Notes: generated by a model not told the origin, from the sequence alone. A stretch of 64,000 nucleotides of DNA from Exiguobacterium artemiae 255-15 (GCF_000019905.1 NC_010556.1:1948001-2012000); one strand, 5' to 3'. Shown: positions 1 through 9,335, numbered from the stretch's first letter. Numbers and translations are program-made.

Positions 1-3000
1 ATTTTCATTGCTTCCGTCACAAGCAGCTGCTCTCCCTTACGAATCCGGGTACCGGGTTCGACCAGGACTTTCAAGACGCTGCCGGGCATCGAAGCACCAA
101 TCTGTTTCGGGTTCGAACGATCGGCCTTCGGACGGCTCGACGAACTTTCTTTGATGCTGATATCTTTTACTTCGACTTCACGCGGGACGCCGTTCATCTC
201 GTAGTAGATGACACGGACACCGTGATCGTCCGGTTGACCGATTTGGATCAACTTCAGGTACAGTGTTTTTCCACGCTCGATTTCGACTTCGATGGTTTCC
301 CCGAGACGCATACCGTGGAAGAACGTACTCGTATCGAGAACGGAGATATCCCCGTAACGTGCGACATACGAACTGTAATCAAGGAATACCTTCGGATACA
401 GGGCATATGCCAGAGCATCGAATTCTGTTACCGGACGTTCTAGTTTCTCGAACAACTCATGTTTGATGGCATCAAAATTGAGTGGCTCCATCATTTTCCC
501 TGGACGTTCCGTCAACGGCTCAACGCCTTTCAGGATTGCCGCTTGGACTTGTTTCGGGAAGCCGTCCGGTGGCGTACCCAGCTCGCCCTTCATCAATTCA
601 ACGACAGAATCCGGGAAGTCAAGATTGCTGGCACGTTCCAGAACATCTTCTTCCGTCAGATGGTGTTGGACCATGAATAAGGCCATATCACCGACGACTT
701 TCGAAGATGGTGTCACTTTGACGATGTCGCCGAACAACATGTTGACGCGGGCATACATCGTTTTAACTTCCGACCAGCGATCCGCGAGTCCAACGGCTTT
801 CGCTTGTTGTTGAAGATTCGAATACTGACCGCCCGGCATTTCATGATCATAGACCGTCGGGTTCGGTGCTAACATATCAAGCTCAAACGCTTGATAGAGG
901 TGGCGCACATCCTGCCAGTAATCCGATACCTGCTCAAATTTTTGTGCCGACACGAGCGGTTGACGCTTGTGACCACTGAGGGCATGAATCAGACTTCCTC
1001 CGGCAGGCTGACTTGTCAGTCCCGCCATACTTGAAGCAGCGACGTCAACGATATCGACACCGGCATCAACAGCTCGCGCGTACGTATAAATACCGTTTCC
1101 GCTTGCGTCATGCGTATGCAGATGGATCGGCAAATCAACAGCATCTTTTAACGCCGAGACTAATGCGTAGGCAGCTTCCGGTTTCAGCAGACCTGCCATA
1201 TCTTTGATGGCAATGATATGGGCACCGCTCGCTTCGAGTTGTTTCGCCAGTTTAACGTAATACGGAAGATGATATTTCGGACGGTTCGCATCAAACAAGT
1301 CGCCTGTATAACAAACTGCTGCCTCTGCGATTTTACCCGTCTGCAAGACGGCATCGATGGCCAGCTGAATGGATTCAGGATTGTTTAAGCTGTCGAAAAT
1401 CCGGAACACATCAACACCCGCTTGCGCGGCTTCCTTGACGAATGCATGAATGACATTGTCCGGATAGTTTTTATAGCCGACTGCATTGGCTCCGCGTAAC
1501 AACATCTGAATCAACACATTCGGCATCTTTTCACGCAACTGCATCAAACGAACCCACGGATCTTCTGACAGGAAACGGTATGCCACGTCAAACGTTGCAC
1601 CGCCCCAGGCCTCTACTGAGAACAGTTCCGGCAACAGTTTGGCTTCCGCCTCGGCAATTGCCACTAAATCTTTTGTCCGCATCCGTGTCGCAAGCAACGA
1701 CTGATGCGCATCACGGAAAGTCGTATCTGTCAATTGAACCCGTTCTTGTGCTTTCAGCCAGTTGATGACACCAAGCGGGCCTTCCGTATCAAGAATCGCT
1801 TTCGCACCTGCTTGATAGTCAGCCGGAAGATCTTTCGGAATCCGGACGTCGCGGGCAAGCGGTTTTTCAATCTTGCCGATTCCCGGGAAACCGTTGACGG
1901 ATACTTCTCCGATATATGTCAGCAACTTCGTACCACGGTCTTGTCGTTTCGGGAAGATGAACAATTCTTTTGTGTCGTCGATAAACGATGTATTGTAATC
2001 TCCGCTGATGAACGCGTGGTGCTTCAGAACATTACTTAAGAATGGGATGTTGGTTTTAATTCCCCGGATCCGGAACTCGCTTAAGTTTCGGCTCATTTTA
2101 GCAACGGCTTGATCGTATGTTAAGCCGTGTGTCGAAATCTTAACGAGCAAGGAATCGTAATAAGGCGAGATTTCAGCACCGACATAGGCATTTCCGCCGT
2201 CAAGACGAACGCCAAAACCGCCTGGTGAACGGTATGCTTTGATTTTTCCCGTATCCGGCAGGAAGCCGTTCTCCGGGTCTTCGGACGTAATCCGGCTCTG
2301 AATGGCGAAACCTAACATTTGAATATTTTCTTGCGCAGGAATACCCACCAGGTCACTATGTAGTGATTCCCCTTCCGCGACTCGAATTTGTGTCTGGACG
2401 ATATCAATGCCCGTAATCATTTCCGTAATCGTATGTTCGACTTGAACACGCGGATTGACTTCGATGAAATAGAAGGACTCGTCTTGTGTCACTAAAAATT
2501 CAACCGTACCGGCATTCTCATAGCCGACATGCTTCATCAACGTTACCGCTGCTTCACAGATCTTTTGGCGTCCTTCGTCCGATAACGTGACACACGGCGC
2601 GACTTCGACGACTTTTTGGTGACGGCGTTGCACGGAACAATCGCGTTCAAACAAATGAACGATATTGCCGTGGGCATCCCCGATGATTTGAACTTCGATA
2701 TGTTTCGGACGTTCAATCAATTTTTCAACGTAAATTTCATCTGAACCAAATGCTTTTAAAGCTTCCGATTTTGCCCGCTCAATCATTTCCGGCAACTCTT
2801 CTTCTGTCCGGACGACACGCATCCCGCGTCCGCCGCCGCCTAGAGAAGCTTTGACCATTAATGGATAACCTGCTTTTTCAGCGAAAGCATACGCTTCATC
2901 AATCGATGTGATCGGACCGTCCGTTCCCGGAATAACGGGTAAACCGGCTTCGATGGCTGTCGTCCGCGCACGGACTTTATCACCGAAGCTGTAGAGATGT

Positions 3001-3332
3001 TCTTCTCGGGGACCGATAAAGATAATCCCCTCTTCCCGACAGCGAGTAGCGAGTTCAATATTTTCTGACAAAAATCCGTAACCTGGATGGATTGCATCAC
3101 ATTGTGCCTTCTTGGCAGTCTCGATGATTCCTTCGATATCAAGGTATGCTTCGATCGGTTTTTTTCCCTCACCGATTCGGTACGCTTCATCGGCTTTGTA
3201 CCGGTGAAGCGACCCCATATCTTCTCGTGAATAAATAGCGACTGTCCGAATCCCGAGTTCGGTTGCCGCACGGAATACGCGAATCGCGATTTCTCCGCGG
3301 TTGGCGACAAGAATCTTTTTGATTTTAGTCAA
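1..3332 (-). CDS. pycA: Pyruvate carboxylase, C-terminus cut by window edge
   Basis: Biotin enzyme that carboxylates pyruvate to oxaloacetate for anaplerosis. About 1110 codons are present. The N-terminus reads MTKIKKILVANRGEIAIRVF, a biotin carboxylase start, followed by the glycine-rich ATP loop GGGGRGM. The carboxyltransferase domain has TTFRDAHQSLLATRMRT, IKDMAGLLKP and HTHDASGNG. The last codons read EAMK, so the biotin-attachment lysine is at bases 3-5 and only the last part of the biotin domain (roughly 35 residues by family length) lies outside. The start is TTG at 3332, inside the last codons of ftsW, with an AAGGGGGAG site upstream, which suggests translational coupling. The start codon, not the identity, is the weakest point. 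Confidence 0.97.
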   Translation of the reverse strand, partial: MTKIKKILVANRGEIAIRVFRAATELGIRTVAIYSREDMGSLHRYKADEAYRIGEGKKPIEAYLDIEGIIETAKKAQCDAIHPGYGFLSENIELATRCREEGIIFIGPREEHLYSFGDKVRARTTAIEAGLPVIPGTDGPITSIDEAYAFAEKAGYPLMVKASLGGGGRGMRVVRTEEELPEMIERAKSEALKAFGSDEIYVEKLIERPKHIEVQIIGDAHGNIVHLFERDCSVQRRHQKVVEVAPCVTLSDEGRQKICEAAVTLMKHVGYENAGTVEFLVTQDESFYFIEVNPRVQVEHTITEMITGIDIVQTQIRVAEGESLHSDLVGIPAQENIQMLGFAIQSRITSEDPENGFLPDTGKIKAYRSPGGFGVRLDGGNAYVGAEISPYYDSLLVKISTHGLTYDQAVAKMSRNLSEFRIRGIKTNIPFLSNVLKHHAFISGDYNTSFIDDTKELFIFPKRQDRGTKLLTYIGEVSVNGFPGIGKIEKPLARDVRIPKDLPADYQAGAKAILDTEGPLGVINWLKAQERVQLTDTTFRDAHQSLLATRMRTKDLVAIAEAEAKLLPELFSVEAWGGATFDVAYRFLSEDPWVRLMQLREKMPNVLIQMLLRGANAVGYKNYPDNVIHAFVKEAAQAGVDVFRIFDSLNNPESIQLAIDAVLQTGKIAEAAVCYTGDLFDANRPKYHLPYYVKLAKQLEASGAHIIAIKDMAGLLKPEAAYALVSALKDAVDLPIHLHTHDASGNGIYTYARAVDAGVDIVDVAASSMAGLTSQPAGGSLIHALSGHKRQPLVSAQKFEQVSDYWQDVRHLYQAFELDMLAPNPTVYDHEMPGGQYSNLQQQAKAVGLADRWSEVKTMYARVNMLFGDIVKVTPSSKVVGDMALFMVQHHLTEEDVLERASNLDFPDSVVELMKGELGTPPDGFPKQVQAAILKGVEPLTERPGKMMEPLNFDAIKHELFEKLERPVTEFDALAYALYPKVFLDYSSYVARYGDISVLDTSTFFHGMRLGETIEVEIERGKTLYLKLIQIGQPDDHGVRVIYYEMNGVPREVEVKDISIKESSSSRPKADRSNPKQIGASMPGSVLKVLVEPGTRIRKGEQLLVTEAMK

Positions 3333-4596
3333 CTGATGCTCCCCCTTTAAGTAATGAACTCGTAACACTCATCTTTCGTGCTTCCTGTACTTCTTTATGA
3401 TACGCTATCCGGTGCTTGTTTTGCATCGAAATATTTGCCACGACCCCAAGCATCGTACTCATGACAAGCAGTGAAGACCCGCCGTAACTGATAAACGGTA
3501 ACGTCACACCCGTCCCCGGAAACAGACCGGACATCGCCCCGATATTGATACCGGTTTGGATAAAGATGATCGACGAAATGCCGAACGCCACCATACTCGA
3601 ATAAATCGAAGCAGATTGCCGGGCAATCAGCGCCCCTTGCCACATTAAAAAGAACAACAGTCCGAGAACAACGAGAACCCCGACGAATCCGAGTTCTTCC
3701 GAGATGATTGACATGATGTAATCGGTCTCCGGCTCCGGCAGATAACCGTACTTTTGAAAGCTGTTCCCCAAACCGACTCCGAAGAATCCTCCATGAGCGA
3801 TCGAGATGACCGAATTAATCAGTTGATACCCTTTTCCTTCGGCATCTAAAAATGGATTGAAGATGGCTTGAATCCGTTCCATCTGATTGGCGGAAAAATT
3901 GTTCCAGGCATACAGACCGACTCCTGATGCAAATACGATGGCAACAGCGATATACCCGCGCGGCAAGCCGACTGCAAAAAGAATCATGGCCGAAATCAAA
4001 AGAAGGATAAACAATCCTCCGTCATCCGGCTGCATTCGGATAATAATGGCGTAAGGAGCCAACAACACGGTCATCGGAATCAAGATCCAGTCCGTAAAAC
4101 TAAGCAAAATCCGTTTGCCGGATGAATCGGGTGCGATTTGCCGATGAATGAAATGATGGACAATCCCAATCACACCGTTCATCTGTCCTTTATGTTTTTG
4201 ATCAAAGTAGTTGGCGAGACCGATGACAAGAACAAATTTACACAGCTCAATCGGCTGAATCAAAAAAATCCCAAAATTTAACCAGGCACGTGCTCCGTTC
4301 AACGGGGCAGCAAACAGAGTTGCCGTCAACATCCCGAATGTAATGAGATATAAACCCAACCGAGCGAGCGGTCCTCGGAACGTCTCATGATTTAAATGAG
4401 CGACAAACAAAAAGACAACAATCGCCATCACGTCAAACATCAATTGTTTTTCAAAAAATGAGGTATTCGCGTAATCGCCGCCGTTCCAGACACTGGCACT
4501 GTAGACCATCACCGTACTGATGGCCATCAGGATCAGCATCGTGAAGAAGAGGCGATAATCAAAAAACGCACGTTTTTCCTTAAACTTCGATTGCAT
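3325..4596 (-). CDS. ftsW: Cell-division SEDS glycosyltransferase FtsW
   Basis: Multi-pass membrane protein of the SEDS family, which polymerises lipid II at the septum with a partner class B PBP. It has about 423 residues and roughly ten hydrophobic segments. Family landmarks are GARAWLNFG, TDYIMSIISEELGFVG and LPFISYGGSS. The usual QPSE motif reads QPIELCK here. I chose ATG 4596 over GTG 4605 because the AAAGGA site is about 9 nt from the ATG but touches the GTG. Its stop overlaps the pycA start by 8 nt. It follows ylaN as in Bacillus, with a terminator-like hairpin between them. No PBP gene is nearby. Confidence 0.93.
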   Translation of the reverse strand: MQSKFKEKRAFFDYRLFFTMLILMAISTVMVYSASVWNGGDYANTSFFEKQLMFDVMAIVVFLFVAHLNHETFRGPLARLGLYLITFGMLTATLFAAPLNGARAWLNFGIFLIQPIELCKFVLVIGLANYFDQKHKGQMNGVIGIVHHFIHRQIAPDSSGKRILLSFTDWILIPMTVLLAPYAIIIRMQPDDGGLFILLLISAMILFAVGLPRGYIAVAIVFASGVGLYAWNNFSANQMERIQAIFNPFLDAEGKGYQLINSVISIAHGGFFGVGLGNSFQKYGYLPEPETDYIMSIISEELGFVGVLVVLGLLFFLMWQGALIARQSASIYSSMVAFGISSIIFIQTGINIGAMSGLFPGTGVTLPFISYGGSSLLVMSTMLGVVANISMQNKHRIAYHKEVQEARKMSVTSSLLKGGASVD

Positions 4597-4630
4597 TATG
4601 TACACGTCCTTTTTCTAATTCCTAGTTCTA

Positions 4631-4667
4631 AAAAAAAATACCCAAACGCCGCATTTCACGTTTGAGT
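4631..4667 (-). terminator. Terminator after ylaN
   Basis: On the minus strand CTCAAACG pairs with CGTTTGGG (one G-T pair) around a 10-nt loop, followed by TATTTTTTTT. It ends the ylaN message or attenuates read-through into ftsW-pycA. Confidence 0.8.
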
Positions 4668-4673
4668 AGAAAA

Positions 4674-4952
4674 TCAGCACGTCTCCGCATCATGTAAATC
4701 AGATAATTGCTGTTCTAATGAGTCGAGTAATTGTTTCCCTTCACTCGCATCAATCAGTTCGAGACGAACGGCAAAATCAATTTGGCGTGACAATCCGAAC
4801 ATTTGTGTATCCAATACTTCCTCATAAAGAGGACATTGTGGCATCGTTAAATTCGCAAGCTGGACCTCGATCAACCGGCGGATTTTATGGGAATCCGCTT
4901 CTAGTAGCTCAAGAGCGCGCTGGCGATGAACTGTCCCGATTTCAGTTGACAA
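4674..4952 (-). CDS. ylaN: YlaN family protein (UPF0358)
   Basis: Small cytosolic, mostly helical protein of 92 residues. Sequence and position beside ftsW and pycA match Bacillus YlaN. In Staphylococcus aureus YlaN has been described as an Fe(II)-binding protein that relieves repression by Fur, so a role in iron homeostasis is likely here by family, not from anything visible in this sequence. The start is TTG at 4952, preceded by a strong GGAGGGA site 5 nt away. It is divergent from ylaL across about 120 bp. Confidence 0.88.
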   Translation of the reverse strand: MSTEIGTVHRQRALELLEADSHKIRRLIEVQLANLTMPQCPLYEEVLDTQMFGLSRQIDFAVRLELIDASEGKQLLDSLEQQLSDLHDAETC

Positions 4953-5032
4953 TCCAATCCCTCCTCATCAAATGACGCGTTCCTGTTATAGCTAAACTTT
5001 ACCTTACTTTCGCCAACAATTCAACGTTTCGG

Positions 5033-5038
5033 TATAAT
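5033..5038 (+). promoter_or_regulatory. -10 element of ylaL
   Basis: A perfect TATAAT lies 33 nt before the ylaL start. No good TTGACA is found at 16-18 nt upstream; the sequence there is TTCGCC-like, so the -35 is weak. Confidence 0.55.
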
Positions 5039-5071
5039 GGATTTGCACGACTCATACATTTAGGGGGAATA

Positions 5072-5536
5072 ATGATGATTTTTCCGATTACAGGTAACGT
5101 CCGCTATCCACTCACAATCGACCCGACGGTTTGGATCTTCGATGAACGGAAGATTGAAGTCGACCATATTGGAAAAGAAGTCGGGGATAACGCACAAGAA
5201 GCCTATTATGCCAAGATGGGGGCTGCTTGGGATAAAGGGATCACAGAGGGCAGTCGAACGGACCACAACAAACCGATGACGCGCGAAGAAAAAGATGCTG
5301 CCTTACGGGGAACGTTTGCCATGCCGCTTGCACCGTTCATTCAAAATGCCGAGACACTTGAAGGTGCCTCCGCGCTACGCTTTGAAGGAACAGAAACAGT
5401 CGAGCTCAATCTCAGTACGTTACCGGAACTGTACTTACAGTTTTCAAAAGACGGAAAAGTTTTAAGCGACGGTCCTGTCCATCTGCTTTATCGTGATCAA
5501 ATCGTCCGCTCCGTTACTCGCATCACTGTCGTGTAA
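5072..5536 (+). CDS. ylaL: YlaL-like conserved hypothetical protein
   Basis: A 154-residue soluble protein with no signal peptide or membrane segment, beginning MMIFPITGNVRYPLTIDP. The sequence and its place between ylaK and ylaN fit Bacillus YlaL. I see no catalytic motif, and the function is unknown to me. Two ATGs are possible, at 5072 and 5075; the AGGGGGA site is 3 nt from the first and 6 nt from the second, so 5075 may be the real start. It ends at a bidirectional terminator shared with ylaK. Confidence 0.75.
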   Translation: MMIFPITGNVRYPLTIDPTVWIFDERKIEVDHIGKEVGDNAQEAYYAKMGAAWDKGITEGSRTDHNKPMTREEKDAALRGTFAMPLAPFIQNAETLEGASALRFEGTETVELNLSTLPELYLQFSKDGKVLSDGPVHLLYRDQIVRSVTRITVV

Positions 5537-5547
5537 TCCGGAAACGA

Positions 5548-5599
5548 CAAAAAGCCGTTCTGTTTCTTCTGACTTGAAGGAAACAGAATGGCTTTTTTT
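5548..5599. terminator. Bidirectional terminator between ylaL and ylaK
   Basis: AAAAAGCCGTTCTGTTTC and GAAACAGAATGGCTTTTT form a long stem with A/T tracts on both sides, serving the convergent genes. Confidence 0.85.
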
Positions 5600-5609
5600 G
5601 TAGTTGAGC

Positions 5610-6926
5610 TTACAGCAAGTCGGCTGCCAAACGAGCCAGACTTGACCGCTCGCCTTTCACCAGTTTGACATGTCCTGTCATCTTTTCACCTTTCAACCGC
5701 TCGACTGCATAAGACAATCCGTTTGAATATTCATCCAGGTACGGATGATCAATTTGCTGCGGGTCACCGACCAATACAATTTTCGAGTTTTCACCGACAC
5801 GGGTCAAAATCGTCTTCACTTCGTGTTTCGTCAGGTTTTGCGCTTCATCGATAATGATGAATTGTCCCGGCATGCTCCGACCTCTGATGTAAGTCAGGGC
5901 TTCCAGTTGAATCGATTTCATTCCTGCCAAAATGTTCCCCAGCTCATCACCGGAACTCGTATTGAACAGATGTTCCAAGTTATCATAAATCGGTTGCATC
6001 CAGGGCCGGAGCTTTTCTTCCATTTCTCCCGGCAAATATCCGATATCATTCCCCATCGGTACGACCGGACGGGCAACAACTAATTTTTTATACCGGTGTT
6101 CATCTTCCACCTGTAACAGCCCTGCTGCGAGTGCCAGTAATGTTTTTCCGGTTCCCGCTTTCCCGACAAGTGTGACAAGCGGCACATCATCCCGAAGCAA
6201 CAGTTCAAATGCCATCCGCTGTTGAACGTTCCGCGGAACGACACCCCAGACTTGATCGATATCGAGTGATAAAGCCCGGATGATCGGCAATTCCTGATCG
6301 ACGACGGCAATTGCCGATGCTTTTGACATATTACTTTTTAAAATGACGAATTGATTCGGATGTACTTTTTCCGGAAGAACATCGACCGATAATCGTTTAT
6401 CCTGATAAAACGCATCGATGTATTCTTGGTCGACGGTCAATTCCACAAAACCCGTATATAGTCCGGTCAGATCAGCGATGTGATCGGTCAAATAGTCTTC
6501 TGCGACTAATCCGTAAGCATCCGCTTTAACCCGGACGAGGATATCTTTTGAAACAAGGATGACATCCCGTCCGCTTTGCTGTTCTTTTTGTTCCCGGTGA
6601 ATCGACCAGGCGAGTTCCAGAATCTTATTGTCGTTGGACTCATGCGTAAACGGTGACACTTCACTGATGGAATCTCCAATATCGACCCGAAGAATTCCGC
6701 CGTTCCCGAGTGGAACACCGGCATGAAGGTGTCCCGTTTCCCGCAATTGATCCAAAATCCGTGCCGTTTCCCGGGCATTTCGACCGACTTCATCCATATT
6801 TCGTTTTTTTCCGTCCAATTCTTCTAAGACTATGGCCGGAATCACGACATCGTGCTCTTGAAATTGAAACAGAGACAATGGATCATGTAGCATGACATTG
6901 GTATCGAGCACATATATTTTTTTCAT
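5610..6926 (-). CDS. ylaK: PIN domain-PhoH ATPase (YlaK, PhoH2 type)
   Basis: A 438-residue two-domain protein. The N-terminal PIN ribonuclease domain starts YVLDTNVMLHD, with further acidic residues around EELDGKKRN and D150-region positions. The C-terminal PhoH domain has the Walker A GKAGTGKT, the PhoH signature with GYLPGEMEEKLRPWMQPI, and Walker B FIIIDEAQN. Relatives are described as ATP-dependent RNA-unwinding ribonucleases (PhoH2). The AAAGGAG site is 11 nt from the ATG; a two-codon frame ATG GAA TGA lies in between and overlaps the start. It lies 39 nt downstream of the flavin-domain gene, probably in one operon. Confidence 0.92.
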   Translation of the reverse strand: MKKIYVLDTNVMLHDPLSLFQFQEHDVVIPAIVLEELDGKKRNMDEVGRNARETARILDQLRETGHLHAGVPLGNGGILRVDIGDSISEVSPFTHESNDNKILELAWSIHREQKEQQSGRDVILVSKDILVRVKADAYGLVAEDYLTDHIADLTGLYTGFVELTVDQEYIDAFYQDKRLSVDVLPEKVHPNQFVILKSNMSKASAIAVVDQELPIIRALSLDIDQVWGVVPRNVQQRMAFELLLRDDVPLVTLVGKAGTGKTLLALAAGLLQVEDEHRYKKLVVARPVVPMGNDIGYLPGEMEEKLRPWMQPIYDNLEHLFNTSSGDELGNILAGMKSIQLEALTYIRGRSMPGQFIIIDEAQNLTKHEVKTILTRVGENSKIVLVGDPQQIDHPYLDEYSNGLSYAVERLKGEKMTGHVKLVKGERSSLARLAADLL

Positions 6927-6965
6927 TCCATCGTTCGCTCCTTTAGAGTCGAGTTTTGATGAATG

Positions 6966-7418
6966 TTATCCTTTTAAAATGTCTTGAATTTGTTGATCAA
7001 GTTGCATCGCGGCTGCTTCATCGTACGTTTTATACACACGCGGCCGGTCCGACACAGCGGCTCCGTAGAATAAGATATCGCGGACCTCTTTTATCTGTCC
7101 TTCATAGAGCGCTACCTTTAACGGTAAGCGTGCTGTCGTTTCCCAGGCTGCGACATCCGTACATGTTAAACTGTACGTCGACTGATCAGCAAAGAAAATA
7201 AGTGTAAAAACAGGATGGTCAGCTAACGTTTTGACAAGTAATGAATCTGCTTCAATCGCAAAGCGAATCGTTGTTTCGTCTTTTGCATACACCCAACTGA
7301 TGGCATGTGTAATCGGCCAGCTTTTGCTCTGATCATGTGTGATTAAAAACACAAGCGGTAAATCTGTTAATGCCTTCATCTGCTGTTCACTCAGACGATG
7401 TTCCACTTTATTTGCCAT
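6966..7418 (-). CDS. Putative pyridoxamine-phosphate-oxidase-like flavin-binding protein
   Basis: A 150-residue soluble protein beginning MANKVEHRLSEQQMKALTDL. The pattern of a conserved beta strand (LPLVFLITHD), a polar WPITHAISWVYA segment and an alternating FTLIFFADQSTYSLTC strand resembles the split-barrel PNPOx-like fold that binds FMN or related cofactors. That assignment is by pattern only. The start at 7418 was chosen because AGAGGGGG precedes it; 25 upstream in-frame codons lack a site. It lies upstream of ylaK in the slot Bacillus fills with ylaJ, which is a different family. Confidence 0.55.
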   Translation of the reverse strand: MANKVEHRLSEQQMKALTDLPLVFLITHDQSKSWPITHAISWVYAKDETTIRFAIEADSLLVKTLADHPVFTLIFFADQSTYSLTCTDVAAWETTARLPLKVALYEGQIKEVRDILFYGAAVSDRPRVYKTYDEAAAMQLDQQIQDILKG

Positions 7419-7534
7419 GGTACCACCCCCTCTGTTCCTTATTTTATTACTATTCGATACTATATATTCGCATCCCTTTTTCAAGTTGAACAATTCTTAA
7501 ATATGATATACTAAGAAAAAAAGGGGGACCTCCC

Positions 7535-7738
7535 ATGCGTGTCAAATGCACCATCTGCGATAAACGAGAAACCATCGATGACTGGTCCTTTACAGCAAAA
7601 AGACTGCGAAATAAACCGGTACGCGTCTACATATGCGATGAATGTCATGAACGTGTCACTGAGCGGACCATCGCGCGCCAAGAAACCGGACATTTTAACC
7701 TTTATCCGACATGGGCGACAACTAAAAAAAGATGGTAA
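7535..7738 (+). CDS. ylaI: YlaI zinc-ribbon protein (DUF2197)
   Basis: A 67-residue protein starting MRVKCTICDKRETIDDW, with a second CDECHERV pair. The two CxxC pairs, about 26 residues apart, form a likely zinc ribbon. It matches Bacillus YlaI in length, sequence and neighbourhood. Function unknown; nucleic-acid binding is possible. AAGGGGG lies 9 nt before the ATG. Upstream TTGAAC (7486-7491) and TATACT (7507-7512) could be a promoter, but the spacer is only 15 nt. Confidence 0.85.
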   Translation: MRVKCTICDKRETIDDWSFTAKRLRNKPVRVYICDECHERVTERTIARQETGHFNLYPTWATTKKRW

Positions 7739-7768
7739 ACTACTTTGAATGATCAAAGTAGTTTTTTT
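7738..7768 (+). terminator. Terminator after ylaI
   Basis: AAACTACTTTGA and TCAAAGTAGTTT pair perfectly around a short loop, followed by a T run. The T run overlaps the stop of the convergent lipoprotein gene. Confidence 0.88.
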
Positions 7769-8816
7769 ATGGCTTAAGACGAACCAGCACATCGTCTTCA
7801 TCCGACGAATTTCCTCGTCCATCTGTATTGTTCGTCACATAATAAAGTTCCTTCCCGTCCGTCATCACGTCCCGAATGCGCCCGCGATCCGTCACGATTT
7901 GTTCCACTTTCGACGACTCCGTCTCAATCGACCGGAGACTTTGACCGACCAGCGTCCCGAAATACAGTTTCCCGTTTTGTTCCGCTACTCCGCTCGGCGC
8001 AATTGATTTTTCGCCCACTTCATACCAAGGTGTGACGAGCCCTTGTTGCTTTTCCGTTCCTTCAATCAACGGCCACCCGTAATTTTTTTGTTCGATCCGG
8101 TTAATTTCATCGTGTCCGTTCTGTCCGTGTTCCGTTGCATACAGGGTTTGGTCGACAAACACCAAACCTTGTGGATTCCGGTGACCGTAACTGTAGATGT
8201 ACTCTTTTACATTCCCGTCCGCCGGTTTTCCATCGAGTTTCATCCGGAGAATTTTTCCGGATAAAGAAGAGAGTTTTTGAGCGTTTTCAGGGACTGCCGC
8301 GTCTCCGGCCGTGACATACAACAATCCGTCCGGTCCTATTTCGATGCGGCCACCGTTATGAATCGTGGCACCGGGGATCTTATCGAGCAGTACCCGTTGT
8401 TCTTTCCAGGATTCCTTTTCTTCCTTAATCGCTATGATGCGGTTCCAGAGCGCGCCATCCTTCTCATACGTATGATAGACATATGCTGTTCGATTCTTTG
8501 AGAAGTCCGGATCAAGCGCCATCCCGAGCAGTCCGCCTTCCCCTTGCGCAACAACCGGTTCGGTCAGTTCGAGATCCGTCCGGCTGTAGTTTCCTTCAGT
8601 GCCTTTGACAATTGTCCCTTCCCGTTCGGTAATATAAAACACTTCTTGGTTTTTCTCAATATTCCATGGTGTCCTTAAATTTTTAAAAATGATATCACTT
8701 TTGACCGTTTCCGATGTTTTGGGAACTGTTTTTGATGAATCTTTAGTCGTCGTTTCCGAACATCCGGCTAATACAATCACAAGACCACACGAAATGCCTA
8801 AGCTTCGGTTTATCAT
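7767..8816 (-). CDS. PQQ-type sugar dehydrogenase lipoprotein (GSDH family)
   Basis: A 349-residue lipoprotein with signal peptide and lipobox LAGC (Cys19), followed by a Ser/Thr/Lys-rich linker. The body is a beta-propeller-like domain with LRTPWNIE, GGLLGMALDPDF, HNGGRIEIGPDGLLYVTAGD and YSYGHRNPQGL, typical of soluble aldose/glucose/sorbosone dehydrogenases that use PQQ. Substrate unknown; acts outside the membrane. ATG 8816 is preferred over GTG 8825, which lies inside the AGAGGTG site. It is inserted between ylaI and ylaH, where Bacillus has nothing comparable. Confidence 0.85.
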   Translation of the reverse strand: MINRSLGISCGLVIVLAGCSETTTKDSSKTVPKTSETVKSDIIFKNLRTPWNIEKNQEVFYITEREGTIVKGTEGNYSRTDLELTEPVVAQGEGGLLGMALDPDFSKNRTAYVYHTYEKDGALWNRIIAIKEEKESWKEQRVLLDKIPGATIHNGGRIEIGPDGLLYVTAGDAAVPENAQKLSSLSGKILRMKLDGKPADGNVKEYIYSYGHRNPQGLVFVDQTLYATEHGQNGHDEINRIEQKNYGWPLIEGTEKQQGLVTPWYEVGEKSIAPSGVAEQNGKLYFGTLVGQSLRSIETESSKVEQIVTDRGRIRDVMTDGKELYYVTNNTDGRGNSSDEDDVLVRLKP

Positions 8817-8904
8817 CTCGATCACCTCTTGCTGTTTTTTTCCCGAACCTGCCGCAAACTATTCCTGCAATCGAACACGGATTACGTTTCCATTCATTTC
8901 ACAC

Positions 8905-8942
8905 AAAAAAGTCCCGCTTCCAAAAGGAAACGGGACTTTTTT
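8905..8942. terminator. Terminator after typA-ylaH
   Basis: AAAAAAGTCCCGCTTCC pairs with GGAAACGGGACTTTTTT around AAAA. A/T tracts on both sides allow use in both directions; on the minus strand it ends the typA-ylaH message. Confidence 0.88.
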
Positions 8943-8954
8943 ATTGATTTATGA

Positions 8955-9308
8955 TCAAGAAGCAGTTCGTTCTCGCTCACGTTTGACCATCCACATCCGG
9001 AATCGGTAAATTCCGAGAATGACGACCATCGCAAGTAAGACTTCAGGAATCGGCCATGTCCAAAAGACGAGTGTTAAAGCAGCAGAAAATACCGCGAGTA
9101 ACAAATAGACAATCAGTGATTTCCACCAGGCTAACTCTTTCGCAAAACCTAATTTAAAAACGATTAACGTCAAGATGACGACCGTAATCATCAGTGCATT
9201 AAATCCGGCACTCAAGTTGTTCGGGTCACTTCCCACACCAAGCAATTTCGCAACGGCAGGAATATCAAATTTCGAGAAATCAGAAGCAACGGCAGGTTGT
9301 GCAGTCAT
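8955..9308 (-). CDS. ylaH: YlaH-like membrane protein
   Basis: A 117-residue membrane protein with about three hydrophobic segments (NALMITVVILTLIVFKLGF, SLIVYLLLAVFSAALTLVF, VLLAMVVILGIYRFRM) and a basic C-terminus. It matches Bacillus YlaH in size, topology and position right after typA (27 nt). AAGGGGGA precedes the ATG. Function unknown. Confidence 0.82.
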   Translation of the reverse strand: MTAQPAVASDFSKFDIPAVAKLLGVGSDPNNLSAGFNALMITVVILTLIVFKLGFAKELAWWKSLIVYLLLAVFSAALTLVFWTWPIPEVLLAMVVILGIYRFRMWMVKRERERTAS

Positions 9309-9335
9309 TGCCAGTCCCCCTTACGTGTTAAGAGC

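Noticed and set aside
2858-3310. 150-codon minus-strand frame within pycA
   Set aside because: Another frame of the biotin carboxylase domain; pycA itself is complete there.
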